Of a stretch of DNA of 11,777 bases, positions 1 to 6,991 are shown in pieces. Made by a program: the position numbers and the translations under genes. How positions within the stretch are numbered: the first letter of the stretch is position 1; each line of letters opens with the position of its first letter. The DNA lies in the NCBI GenBank assembly GCA_036675565.1, contig JAKFER010000259.1:1-11777 (forward strand), written 5' to 3'. Origin of the DNA: JACCYQ01 sp036675565 (GTDB lineage Bacteria > Bacteroidota > Bacteroidia > Chitinophagales > Chitinophagaceae). Under the pieces are notes generated by a model that worked only from the letters and a program-made list of their open reading frames with translations, ran no database searches and was not told where the DNA came from.

Positions 1-636
1 TTTAAATGTGGTAAAAATCTCCATCAATACATCCACTTCTTTATGATCCTTATCTACATTCAATAAAACACCAATTTCCGGGTGATACTGCACAATGGAT
101 CCATCACTTTCGTCGGCTTCTATTACGAGATAATCGCTTTTACCCACTTTGGCATTTCCAATTTTTCCTTCTTTGATGATGCTAACCAAACCAGCTCCGC
201 TGATGATACCGGGATCCAGCCCGGCAAATTTTAAAATGTCAAAAAGCATTGCCGTAGTGGTGCTTTTACCGGATGTGCCACCGATAGCGATTGTCTTTTT
301 GCTTTTAGCGATCAAGGCCAGTAATTCTGCACGTTTTAATATGGGAATATTTAATTGCTTTGCTTTCTGCACTTCGGGAACGGAATCTTCAACAGCGGTT
401 GAAACGATAACAAGGCCTGTTTGAGAATGGATGCCTTCACCATTTTGTAAAAAACATTGTATGCCTGCAGCTTGCAATTTTTGTTTCAGCTCATGCTCTT
501 CACCTTCTTTAAAGTAACGGTCACTCCCACTCACTTTTTTACCAGAACCTGAAAGGTATTGCGCAAGGGCACTCATACCGGTTCCGGCAACACCTACAAA
601 AAAAATATTGTCAACTTCGTTGATGCTCTGAATCAT
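1..636 (-). CDS. Mur ligase of the MurC/Mpl type (partial, N-terminal part)
   Basis: This is the start of an ATP-dependent amino-acid ligase of the Mur family; MurC joins L-alanine to UDP-MurNAc in the cytoplasm during peptidoglycan synthesis, and Mpl recycles murein tripeptide. The 212 visible residues run off the window edge, so the C-terminal domain is missing. Seen: an N-terminal Rossmann glycine motif (FFVGVAGTGMSALA, residues 12-25) followed by VSGSD, as in the UDP-binding domain of MurC; an ATP P-loop GGTSGKSTTT (119-128); the EADESD motif (173-178) that in MurC helps bind Mg-ATP; and NVDKDH (193-198), equivalent to the NI..DH motif of the family. The start at 636 is the first Met before the Rossmann strand. 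The P-loop carries Ser where MurC and Mpl normally have His (GTHGKTTT), so this may be a divergent MurC paralogue rather than the housekeeping enzyme. Family membership is firm; the exact substrate is not. Confidence 0.85.
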   Translation of the reverse strand, partial: MIQSINEVDNIFFVGVAGTGMSALAQYLSGSGKKVSGSDRYFKEGEEHELKQKLQAAGIQCFLQNGEGIHSQTGLVIVSTAVEDSVPEVQKAKQLNIPILKRAELLALIAKSKKTIAIGGTSGKSTTTAMLFDILKFAGLDPGIISGAGLVSIIKEGKIGNAKVGKSDYLVIEADESDGSIVQYHPEIGVLLNVDKDHKEVDVLMEIFTTFK

Positions 637-735
637 ACCAAAGAATTACTGACTGGATTAAAAAAAATGAAGATAATGCAAGAATTATATGAAAGTTATT
701 TTCATCTTCATCCAATAAAAGTTTTTATCCAGAAT

Positions 736-1164
736 TTATTTTGCAAAAAGCTGGTCGATGTTTTTAAATGCTTTAAACTCCAATGCATTTCCTTCCGGAT
801 CATAAAAAAACATCGTAGCCTGTTCACCTGTTTGTCCTTTAAATCTAATATAAGGTTCAATGGCAAAATGGATATTCATGCTTTTTAAATTTTCGGAAAG
901 TGCGGTCCATTTGTCCCAGTCAAGCACTACTCCAAAATGTGGAACCGGAACATCATGCCCATCTACAGGATTTGAAAGATTTCTATCAACAGGTTGGGCT
1001 GCCGGATGTTGGTGCAATACCAACTGGTGTCCGAAAAAATTAAAATCGACCCAATGATCGGAACTTCTGCCCTCAGTACAATTCAATACGTCCCGGTAAA
1101 AAGTGCGGCATTTATTTAGATCAGCAACTGGTATAGCCAGGTGAAAAGGTGTTAGATTGTTCAT
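736..1164 (-). CDS. VOC family protein (glyoxalase/dioxygenase fold)
   Basis: A complete 142-residue, single-chain protein with the two beta-alpha-beta-beta-beta modules of the vicinal oxygen chelate superfamily, which includes glyoxalases, extradiol dioxygenases and bleomycin-binding proteins. Module 1 begins FHLAIPVADL (7-16), followed by the typical FYRDVL helix; module 2 begins PHFGVVL (75-81) and ends in YDPEGNALEFKAF (121-133), a motif common to the family. His8, His76 and Glu129 sit where metal ligands are normally found, so it is probably a metal-dependent enzyme. No signal peptide is seen, so it should be cytoplasmic. It lies 99 bases upstream of the Mur ligase on the same strand; the gap is AT-rich and shows no convincing terminator, so co-transcription is possible. 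The substrate cannot be told from sequence; similarity to extradiol-dioxygenase-like members of Bacteroidota is my impression only. Confidence 0.88.
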   Translation of the reverse strand: MNNLTPFHLAIPVADLNKCRTFYRDVLNCTEGRSSDHWVDFNFFGHQLVLHQHPAAQPVDRNLSNPVDGHDVPVPHFGVVLDWDKWTALSENLKSMNIHFAIEPYIRFKGQTGEQATMFFYDPEGNALEFKAFKNIDQLFAK

Positions 1165-1279
1165 TCTATCGATTAATTAGTTTTAATAAATATCAATGTC
1201 ATCTTGCAAATAAAATATAAATGAACTCAATTTTGAAATTAACATGAATGCGCTGATTCATAATATTCCGCGCAATAAA

Positions 1280-1300
1280 AAACCCGGTTAAACCGGGTTT
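1280..1300 (-). terminator. Rho-independent terminator of the DsbA-like gene
   Basis: Arms AAACCCGGTT (1280-1289) and AACCGGGTTT (1291-1300) are perfectly complementary around one base, so the real stem is about 8 bp with a short loop. Read on the minus strand the hairpin is followed by a run of T (complement of the A run 1277-1282) and it begins 9 bases after the stop codon at 1310. Confidence 0.85.
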
Positions 1301-1309
1301 GTAAAAATA

Positions 1310-1879
1310 TTATGCTCTTTGTTTAGCTGGTGCCTTACGCTTGGTCTTTTTTAAAGCGCCATCAATTATTTTGCTCAGGTTCTCCAGGGTAGGTTTTCCC
1401 GGAACCAATTCATCATTTACAAAAAATGCTGGCACATCTCTTACACCCATGTCCAGGCCTTCGAGTAAATCATTACGCACGTGCCATCCATAAGTACTGT
1501 TAACCAGGTCGTCGAGGAACTTTTTATTCATTACACCCGCTTCTTTGGAATACAACTTGAGGCTGGTAGTACCCAGGTTACGACGGCGATCGAAAAGAAT
1601 ATTATGCATTTCCCAGAACTTACCTTCCTGGGCGGCACCAAGAGCTGCTTCTCCAGCTTTTTGAGAACGCTGGTGAATTTTAGTCAGCGGGAAATGACGA
1701 AATTGGAATTTTATCTTGCCTTCGTACTTGTTTAATAATTGTTTTACTACTTCATTTGCCTTTGCACAAACTTCGCTTTCATATTCACCAAACTCCATAA
1801 GTGTTACTGTAGCGTCCGGATTACCAACAAAAATCTCTTTTTGTGGAATTATTTCCGGAACCGGGGCTTTCATTGCCAT
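1310..1879 (-). CDS. DsbA-like thioredoxin-fold protein lacking the first active-site Cys
   Basis: A 189-residue protein of the DsbA/FrnE-like oxidoreductase family. Seen: the beta strand VTLMEFGEYE (25-34) leading into the active-site position, RHFPL (61-65), the helical-domain motif GKFWEMHNILF (86-96), and a cis-proline loop at VPAFFVND (149-156, Pro150). Family members normally read Y-E-C-P-Y-C here; this one reads Y-E-S-E-V-C, so the nucleophilic Cys is Ser35 and only Cys38 remains. Cys38 is the sole cysteine in the protein, so it cannot perform ordinary dithiol chemistry alone. There is no signal peptide, so it is probably cytoplasmic, unlike classical periplasmic DsbA. The C-terminus is a basic tail rich in Lys and Arg (177-188). 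The start at 1879 is supported by AGGAGA about 10 bases upstream, an unusually good Shine-Dalgarno site for this phylum; Met3 is an alternative. Role unknown: a binding or glutathione-linked function is possible. Confidence 0.85.
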   Translation of the reverse strand: MAMKAPVPEIIPQKEIFVGNPDATVTLMEFGEYESEVCAKANEVVKQLLNKYEGKIKFQFRHFPLTKIHQRSQKAGEAALGAAQEGKFWEMHNILFDRRRNLGTTSLKLYSKEAGVMNKKFLDDLVNSTYGWHVRNDLLEGLDMGVRDVPAFFVNDELVPGKPTLENLSKIIDGALKKTKRKAPAKQRA

Positions 1880-1907
1880 GTTTAATTGTCTCCTTTTTTT
1901 ATATCTA

Positions 1908-1924
1908 CCTCTTTGAAAAAGAGG
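1908..1924 (-). promoter_or_regulatory. Hairpin just upstream of the ribosome binding site of the DsbA-like gene
   Basis: CCTCTTT (1908-1914) and AAAGAGG (1918-1924) form a perfect 7-bp stem with a 3-base loop. On the minus strand it lies about 15 bases before AGGAGA. A role in translation control is inference; it could also be chance in AT-rich DNA. Confidence 0.35.
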
Positions 1925-1949
1925 GACTTTGCTTATTTACCAGAACTAA

Positions 1950-1970
1950 TGCCACCCCTTTGGAATGGCA
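1950..1970 (-). promoter_or_regulatory. Second leader hairpin
   Basis: TGCCACCCC (1950-1958) faces GGAATGGCA (1962-1970) across three bases. In the minus-strand RNA the stem has 9 pairs, two of them G-U, and no T run follows, so it is not a standard terminator. It lies about 70 bases upstream of the DsbA-like start codon. Confidence 0.35.
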
Positions 1971-2210
1971 TCGGCGCAAGTTAATTAATTTTTACCAGCC
2001 GTTCAGGCCATAAAGCCTTCAATCGGCCGAATATAGGAAATTTAAGGTTTTAATAGCAATTAATCAAAGATGTTTATTTACTTAGAAAATTTGCGAATAA
2101 AGCTAATTAAAGGTTGAACATCATTAAAACTCAACTATCAAACCCTTACCTATAAAGGCTTTCCTAACATTTAGCTCCCTTTAACCAACCTCAAAACCTA
2201 TATAACTTGA

Positions 2211-2242
2211 TTTGAATGCAAGATTAATGGGCTCTACATTTG
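2211..2242 (+). promoter_or_regulatory. Bacteroidota-type sigma-A promoter for the secreted-protein gene
   Basis: TTTG at 2211-2214 and TACATTTG at 2235-2242 are separated by 20 bases, an exact match to the published Bacteroidota pattern TTTG / about 19-21 bases / TANNTTTG. Transcription would begin near 2249, giving a leader of about 140 bases before the start codon at 2391. Confidence 0.7.
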
Positions 2243-2390
2243 TAATATCAACATCCGGATTGACGGAATGTTTACCCGCTTCCATATTGAATTTTTCCCT
2301 TCAAGATTGCTTCCCGATCTGAAAAGTTTTAATGATTGCCTGCCCTGGAAGATTTTAGAACTAAACCATTAATCATTAAACTTTAAAAAC

Positions 2391-2792
2391 ATGAAAACAA
2401 CAAAAATCATCGCTAAGGTTTTAACCTTCACCCTTTTTGCCTTTTTAACTTTGGGTACTTCACAAACCATTTTTGCCGGCGTTTCTGATTCTACACCTGT
2501 AGAATTGAAATTTGTCGGAAATCTTCAAAATCAACCTGTTTTTCAATTGGACCTGCACAATGAAAAAGCCGGGGAGTATTTCATCATGATTAAAGATGCA
2601 AACCAGGAAGTGATTTTTTCTGAAACTGTAAAAGGAACAAACATTTCCAGGAAATACAAGTTCCTGACGGATGAAGTGGATGTAAGCACCCTTCAACTGG
2701 AAATCACTAATAAAGAGGAAAATTCAACCACAGTTTACACAGTAAACCGTCAGTTAAGAACCATCCAGGATATGGTGATCAATAAACTTTAA
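2391..2792 (+). CDS. Small secreted protein of unknown function
   Basis: A 133-residue protein with a clear N-terminal signal peptide: basic MKTTKIIAK, a hydrophobic core (residues 10-22) and a likely cleavage after Ala29 (TIFA-GVSD). The mature part, about 104 residues, alternates hydrophobic and polar residues in strand-like blocks (VELKFVGN, VFQLDLHN, GEYFIMIKDA, EVIFSETV, LQLEITN), suggesting a single beta-sandwich resembling an Ig-like or T9SS-sorting-type fold, but it lacks a convincing C-terminal sorting signature. There is no lipobox Cys, so it should be soluble in the periplasm or outside. It is monocistronic, with its own promoter at 2211-2242 and a terminator right after the stop. 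I do not recognise a named family; small proteins with this look are common in Chitinophagaceae, but that is recollection only. Function unknown. Confidence 0.8.
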   Translation: MKTTKIIAKVLTFTLFAFLTLGTSQTIFAGVSDSTPVELKFVGNLQNQPVFQLDLHNEKAGEYFIMIKDANQEVIFSETVKGTNISRKYKFLTDEVDVSTLQLEITNKEENSTTVYTVNRQLRTIQDMVINKL

Positions 2793-2804
2793 TTAATCAG
2801 AAAG

Positions 2805-2839
2805 AAAAAGAGGGAAGACATTTTGACTTCCCTCTTTTT
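2805..2839. terminator. Bidirectional terminator between the secreted-protein gene and clpB
   Basis: A 13-bp perfect stem (2805-2817 with 2827-2839) has an A-run on its left and a T-run on its right, around a 9-base loop. It lies 12 bases after the plus-strand stop and just past the clpB stop at 2843, so it can serve both convergent genes. Confidence 0.88.
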
Positions 2840-2842
2840 TTA

Positions 2843-5455
2843 TTAGGTTGACTGCGTCTGTTCCACTTCATTTCTGAATACCACTGTCCGGTCAAATACA
2901 TCAACCAAAACCGGTTTGGATTTATCTATAGAACCAGCCAGGATCTTCTTACTTAGCTCGTTTACAATTTCCCGCTGTATTAAACGCTTTAATGGTCTTG
3001 CTCCGAATTGCGGATCATAACCTTGTTCGGCAAGGAAGTCAATGGCATAATCACTGAATTCTAACAACACACCATTTTGAAGTAGCAAATTTTTAAGATG
3101 TTGTAACTGGATATTGATGATACCTTTTATTTCATCTTTCATCAAAGGCTGGAAGAGAATGATTTCATCTACCCTGTTCAAAAATTCAGGCCTGATGGTT
3201 TGCCTTAACAGCGCCATGACTTCCACCCTGGTTTTATCCACTATTTCCTCTTTATTCTTTTCAGTTACGCCTTCAAAATTCTCCTGTATAATGTGACTTC
3301 CTAAATTACTGGTCATGATGATGATGGTGTTTTTGAAATTTACCACCCGACCTTTATTATCTGTCAGCCTTCCATCATCCAAAACCTGTAATAGAATATT
3401 CCAAACATCCGGGTGTGCCTTTTCAATTTCATCAAGCAAAACCACCTGGTAAGGTTTGCGCCTGACTGATTCTGAAAGTTGACCTCCTTCATCATAACCC
3501 ACATAACCCGGAGGTGCACCAATTAAACGGCTAACCGTATGTTTCTCCTGGTATTCACTCATGTCAATCCGGGTCATCATACTTTCATCATCAAAAAGAT
3601 AATCAGCCAATGCTTTCGCTAATTCCGTTTTACCAACTCCTGTGGTTCCTAAAAATATAAATGAACCAATGGGGCGTTTAGGATCACTTAATCCTGCACG
3701 GCTGCGACGAATTGCATCTGCAATGGCAGTAATAGCTTCATCCTGGCCAACAACACGTTGGTGTAATTCAGTTTCCAGGTTCAGGAGTTTATCTCTTTCA
3801 CTTTGCAACATCCTGGAAACAGGAATGCCTGTTGCTTTAGCCACATTCTCCGCTATATCTTCTGCATCCACTTCCTCTTTCAACAATCTCTTTTCAGAAA
3901 GATGACTTAACAGGATCGTTTGCTCATGGATCTGTTCTTCCTGTTCTTTTATTTTACCATAACGGATCTCAGCAACTTTGCCATATTCACCATTTCGCTC
4001 TGCTTGTTCTGCTTCTAATTTTAATTGCTCAATAGCGGCTTTACCATTCTGTATTTTTTCAACGATTTCTTTTTCCTGCTGCCATTTTGCTTTTAATGTA
4101 TCCCGTTCAACACTCAGGTTACTGATGTCGACACCCAGTTCTTTTAATTTCTCTTCATCATTTTCTCTTTTGATGGCTTCCCTTTCAATTTCCAGTTGCC
4201 TAATCCTTCTTTCCAGTTCATCCAGTTCTTCAGGCATGGAGTTCATTTCAAGACGAAGTTTTGCTGCACTTTCATCAATCAGGTCTATGGCCTTATCGGG
4301 CAGAAAACGATCGGTAATATATCTTTCTGATAATTGAACGGCGGCAATGATCGCTTCATCTTTTATACGTACATGATGGTGCGTTTCGTATCGATCTTTC
4401 AACCCACGCAGAATAGAAATAGCATCTTCTTCACTGGGTTCATTGATCATTACTTTTTGAAAACGGCGTTCAAGTGCTTTATCTTTTTCAAAAAATTTCT
4501 GGTATTCATTTAATGTTGTTGCACCTATGGCTCTCAATTCGCCACGGGCAAGTGCAGGTTTTAAAATATTAGCGGCATCCATGGCTCCTTCTCCACCACC
4601 TGCGCCAACCAGTGTATGAATTTCATCGATAAACAAAATAATTTCACCATCACTGGCCGCTACTTCTTTGATCACACCTTTCAATCTTTCTTCAAATTCA
4701 CCTTTGTATTTAGCACCGGCGATCAACAGGCCCATATCCAATGCATAAATGATTTTTGATTTCAGGTTTTCTGGCACATCACTATTTACAATCCGGTGAG
4801 CCAATCCTTCCGCAATGGCTGTTTTACCAACACCTGGTTCACCTACTAAAATCGGGTTGTTCTTACTGCGGCGACTCAGAATATGTAAAGTCCGCCTGAT
4901 TTCTTCATCCCGACCAATGACAGGATCCAGTTTTCCCTGGCGAGCCAGTTCGTTTAAATTTTTTGCATATTTATTCAGCGCATTATATTCCTGCGATTGC
5001 GTTTGCGAAGTAATGGTCTCCCCTTTTCGCAGATCCTTAATAGCTGTTATTAACCCTTTTTCATTAAGGCCGGCGTCTTTCAACAATTTTGCTGCTGCAT
5101 CATTTCCTTGCACAATCGCTAACAGGATATGTTCCGGCGTGACAAATTCATCTCCAAAAGATTTTAAAACTGAACCCGCTCGTAACACCACGCTGTTTGC
5201 ATCCCGGCTGATCTGCTGTGCAGGTTCACCTGATGATTTGGGCAACTTGCTGATTAATTCTTCCAGTTTGGTTTGTACCAGGTTAATGGTTACATTATTT
5301 TTCTTCAACAAATATTCAACCGGCGAATCCTGCTGCTCCAATAAAGCTTTCAGAATATGCTCGGTTTCAATATTTGGATTCTGTGCATTAAATGCAGCTT
5401 GCTGTGCCTGTTGAAAAGCTTCAGCAGCTTTAATGGTAAAATTGCCTAGGTTCAT
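2843..5455 (-). CDS. clpB: ClpB protein disaggregase (Hsp100)
   Basis: A hexameric AAA+ ATPase that, with DnaK, pulls polypeptides out of aggregates in the cytoplasm after heat or other stress. The 870 residues match the family's usual length (about 860). Domains in order: N-terminal Clp repeat domain (about 1-145); first ATPase domain with Walker A GEPGVGKT (205-212), pore loop KYKGEFEERL (249-258), Walker B ILFIDE (273-278) and arginine fingers near Arg330-331; the long coiled-coil middle domain rich in Glu, Lys and Leu (about 405-525), which separates ClpB from ClpA and ClpC; second ATPase domain with Walker A GTTGVGKT (603-610), pore loop GYVGYDEGG (650-658), Walker B VVLLDE (671-676), sensor-1 TSN (715-717) and sensor-2 GAR (818-820). 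All key residues are intact. There is no ClpP-binding loop signature. The start at 5455 precedes the family-typical NLGNFTIKAAEAFQQA. No CIRCE operator is seen upstream. Confidence 0.98.
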   Translation of the reverse strand: MNLGNFTIKAAEAFQQAQQAAFNAQNPNIETEHILKALLEQQDSPVEYLLKKNNVTINLVQTKLEELISKLPKSSGEPAQQISRDANSVVLRAGSVLKSFGDEFVTPEHILLAIVQGNDAAAKLLKDAGLNEKGLITAIKDLRKGETITSQTQSQEYNALNKYAKNLNELARQGKLDPVIGRDEEIRRTLHILSRRSKNNPILVGEPGVGKTAIAEGLAHRIVNSDVPENLKSKIIYALDMGLLIAGAKYKGEFEERLKGVIKEVAASDGEIILFIDEIHTLVGAGGGEGAMDAANILKPALARGELRAIGATTLNEYQKFFEKDKALERRFQKVMINEPSEEDAISILRGLKDRYETHHHVRIKDEAIIAAVQLSERYITDRFLPDKAIDLIDESAAKLRLEMNSMPEELDELERRIRQLEIEREAIKRENDEEKLKELGVDISNLSVERDTLKAKWQQEKEIVEKIQNGKAAIEQLKLEAEQAERNGEYGKVAEIRYGKIKEQEEQIHEQTILLSHLSEKRLLKEEVDAEDIAENVAKATGIPVSRMLQSERDKLLNLETELHQRVVGQDEAITAIADAIRRSRAGLSDPKRPIGSFIFLGTTGVGKTELAKALADYLFDDESMMTRIDMSEYQEKHTVSRLIGAPPGYVGYDEGGQLSESVRRKPYQVVLLDEIEKAHPDVWNILLQVLDDGRLTDNKGRVVNFKNTIIIMTSNLGSHIIQENFEGVTEKNKEEIVDKTRVEVMALLRQTIRPEFLNRVDEIILFQPLMKDEIKGIINIQLQHLKNLLLQNGVLLEFSDYAIDFLAEQGYDPQFGARPLKRLIQREIVNELSKKILAGSIDKSKPVLVDVFDRTVVFRNEVEQTQST

Positions 5456-5569
5456 AATATAATTAGTTAATTATTAATTGAAAATTTGAGAATGATTTTT
5501 GCCCCAGCCTGTTTTTAAAATCGTCAATTCTTTTCGTTTTATTTATTTGTTATCAGCTTTCGGTTATAC

Positions 5570-5641
5570 ATCAACTTTAGTTGTGCCTGCCCCGGTGAGT
5601 TCACTGATGAAATCGGTGGATGGTACCGGGGTCGCACTCTT
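5570..5641 (-). repeat. GC-rich hairpin repeat, copy A
   Basis: Read on the minus strand: AAGAGTGC (5641-5634), a stem ACCCCGGT...ACCGGGG with perfect arms at 5625-5631 and 5590-5596, then CAACTAAAGTTGAT (5583-5570), which contains a small palindrome of its own. The same order of blocks recurs in copy B in the opposite orientation. The GC-rich blocks contrast sharply with the AT-rich spacer. This could be a remnant of a dispersed intergenic element; no transposase is nearby. Confidence 0.5.
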
Positions 5642-5715
5642 GTACATAAGTAATTCTATTCAACACAATAATTCTGCTTTAAAAAAATAGTAGACGAGTA
5701 ATGAACAAAACGTTA

Positions 5716-5781
5716 AAGAGTGCCCCGATTCTATTCACATAATCCATTTCGGGGTCTTCGACGACGCAACCAAAGTTCAAT
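5716..5781 (+). repeat. GC-rich hairpin repeat, copy B (inverted relative to copy A)
   Basis: Read on the plus strand: AAGAGTGC (5716-5723), stem arms CCCCGA (5723-5728) and TCGGGG (5749-5754), then CAACCAAAGTTCAAT (5767-5781). Three blocks match copy A closely while the hairpin loop has diverged. The copies are head to head, 74 bases apart, so the AAGAGTGC blocks could themselves pair. Confidence 0.45.
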
Positions 5782-5865
5782 AGAAATACTACTGCCTGCT
5801 ACATAAAAACAAATAACTTTAAACCTGTTCTGCAAATCATAATCCAAGGCGAAATTCCAGAAACT

Positions 5866-6918
5866 ATGTCATATAAATTGAATGCAACCTGCCTGAAAAG
5901 CAGTATTGTTGTGGTTTTACTGTTATTATTACAGACCGGCTTTAGCCAGGGCCAATATGCTGATTTAGATAAAGCCTTCCAGGAAAAGCAAGATTTTTTA
6001 GGTAAAGACCTGGTGGTCATGTTGTGGGAAAAAGACGACACAATTGTTTTCAAAAAAGAGATGGGAACATTCAACAGCAAAACGGTTGCCCCCATTGCAA
6101 GCGCCAGCAAATGGCTTACTGCGGCACTCGTTATGCAAATGGTTGACGAGGGGAAATTATCACTTGACGATAACATCAGCCGATACCTGCCCGAATTCGA
6201 AAAGTATGGCAAGAATTATATTACCATCCGCCATTGCCTTTCACATCTTACCGGTATTGATGATGAAGGCAGGCTAATTAAAAAATTGATTCAACGAAAA
6301 AAATTCGCATCCCTTGAAGAAGAAGTAAACTCTTTTGCCGCCAGGGATATCAGGACAAATCCCGGTACCGATTTCTGGTATGGAAATGTTGGATTAAATA
6401 TAGCCGCCCGTGTAGTGGAAGTGGTGAGCAAGAAAAAATTTGATCTCTTGATCCGCCAAAAATTATTTGTTCCTTTAACCATGCGCAAAACAACTTTTAG
6501 CACATTGGATGGAAGCCCCGTAAATCCATCTGGCGGTGCAAGATCTACCGCCGATGATTACCTGAAATTCCTGGTCATGTTATTGAATAAAGGAAGCTAT
6601 GCAGGCAAACAAATTTTAACTGAGGAATCCGTGAATGAATTGATGAAAATTCAAACAACGCAGGATCAAATAAAGTATGCACCCAAATCTGCCAATGGTT
6701 TTAATTATGCATTAGGAAGTTGGGTATTGGAAAGCCAGGCTTCAATAGCCACTGCATTGGCCAGCCCTGGTTTATTTGGCATCTGGCCGATGATTGATTT
6801 TTGCAGGGGTTATGCTTACCTTGTTTTTGTAAAAAATATGTTGGGTGAAGAAAGAGCGGATATCCATTTAGAAATGAAAAAGGTCATAGACAAACAAATG
6901 CCGGGCAACTGCAGATAG
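5866..6918 (+). CDS. Exported serine hydrolase, beta-lactamase/penicillin-binding fold
   Basis: A 350-residue protein of the class C beta-lactamase-related serine hydrolase family, which includes DD-peptidases, esterases and amidases. An N-terminal hydrophobic stretch (SSIVVVLLLLLQTGFSQ, about 12-28) looks like a signal peptide, placing it in the periplasm or outer envelope. The nucleophile motif SxxK is seen as S79-A-S-K82 in PIASASKWLTAAL; the second motif, normally YxN, is Y172-G-N174 in FWYGNVGLN. The third motif, usually HTG or KTG, is not standard: the equivalent region is SPGLFGIWPMID (300-311). Family landmarks between them include LSLDDNISRYLPEF (98-111) and RHCLSHLTGI (122-131). It stands alone, divergent from clpB, and ends at a strong terminator. 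The natural substrate is unknown; an esterase or peptide hydrolase is as likely as a true beta-lactamase. Confidence 0.9.
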   Translation: MSYKLNATCLKSSIVVVLLLLLQTGFSQGQYADLDKAFQEKQDFLGKDLVVMLWEKDDTIVFKKEMGTFNSKTVAPIASASKWLTAALVMQMVDEGKLSLDDNISRYLPEFEKYGKNYITIRHCLSHLTGIDDEGRLIKKLIQRKKFASLEEEVNSFAARDIRTNPGTDFWYGNVGLNIAARVVEVVSKKKFDLLIRQKLFVPLTMRKTTFSTLDGSPVNPSGGARSTADDYLKFLVMLLNKGSYAGKQILTEESVNELMKIQTTQDQIKYAPKSANGFNYALGSWVLESQASIATALASPGLFGIWPMIDFCRGYAYLVFVKNMLGEERADIHLEMKKVIDKQMPGNCR

Positions 6919-6936
6919 CACTCAATCTTTCGCATT

Positions 6937-6968
6937 AAAAATCCCGGAGTAAATACTCCGGGATTTTT
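6937..6968. terminator. Bidirectional terminator between the serine hydrolase and the transglutaminase operon
   Basis: AAAAATCCCGGAGTA (6937-6951) and TACTCCGGGATTTTT (6954-6968) are perfectly complementary over 15 bp with a minimal loop; both strands end in T runs. It sits 18 bases after one stop codon and 23 before the other, on converging genes. Confidence 0.93.
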
Positions 6969-6991
6969 AATTTTCATATTTTTTTGGAGAA

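Larger units (their letters stand above)
1880..2234. other. Long AT-rich spacer and probable leader of the DsbA-like gene
   Basis: No coding region is visible here; the only open frames are shadows or short. The half next to 1879 probably forms the 5' leader of the DsbA-like gene on the minus strand: it holds the Shine-Dalgarno sequence (complement of 1888-1893) and two hairpins, listed separately. The half near 2000-2200 is AT-rich with no recognised motif; I did not find a convincing promoter on the minus strand. Confidence 0.5.
5456..5865. other. Gene-free divergent spacer between clpB and the serine hydrolase gene
   Basis: About 410 bases holding the upstream regions of clpB (minus) and the serine hydrolase (plus). 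The only notable content is the pair of inverted repeat copies at 5570-5641 and 5716-5781. No strong TTTG/TANNTTTG promoter was found on either strand. Short open frames (for example 5499-5690 plus) look like chance. Confidence 0.6.

Noticed and set aside
559..888. Plus-strand open frame of 109 codons
   Set aside because: It runs antisense through the start of the Mur ligase and the end of the VOC gene, and its protein has no recognisable motif; both overlapped genes have strong family motifs.
5456..5560. Possible heat-shock operator (CIRCE) upstream of clpB
   Set aside because: No TTAGCACTC/GAGTGCTAA pair is present. The GCACTC and GAGTGC blocks at 5634-5723 are too far apart and belong to the repeat pair.
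5560..5655. Short minus-strand frame of 27 codons across repeat copy A
   Set aside because: Too short, no ribosome binding site, and the matching frame in copy B is interrupted, so a repeat explains the similarity better than a peptide gene.
5499..5690. Plus-strand open frame of 63 codons
   Set aside because: It overlaps repeat copy A, has no ribosome binding site or family motif, and other frames over the same GC-rich block look equally protein-like.
5799..6212. Minus-strand open frame of 137 codons
   Set aside because: Antisense to the start of the serine hydrolase, whose signal peptide and SxxK motif are clear.
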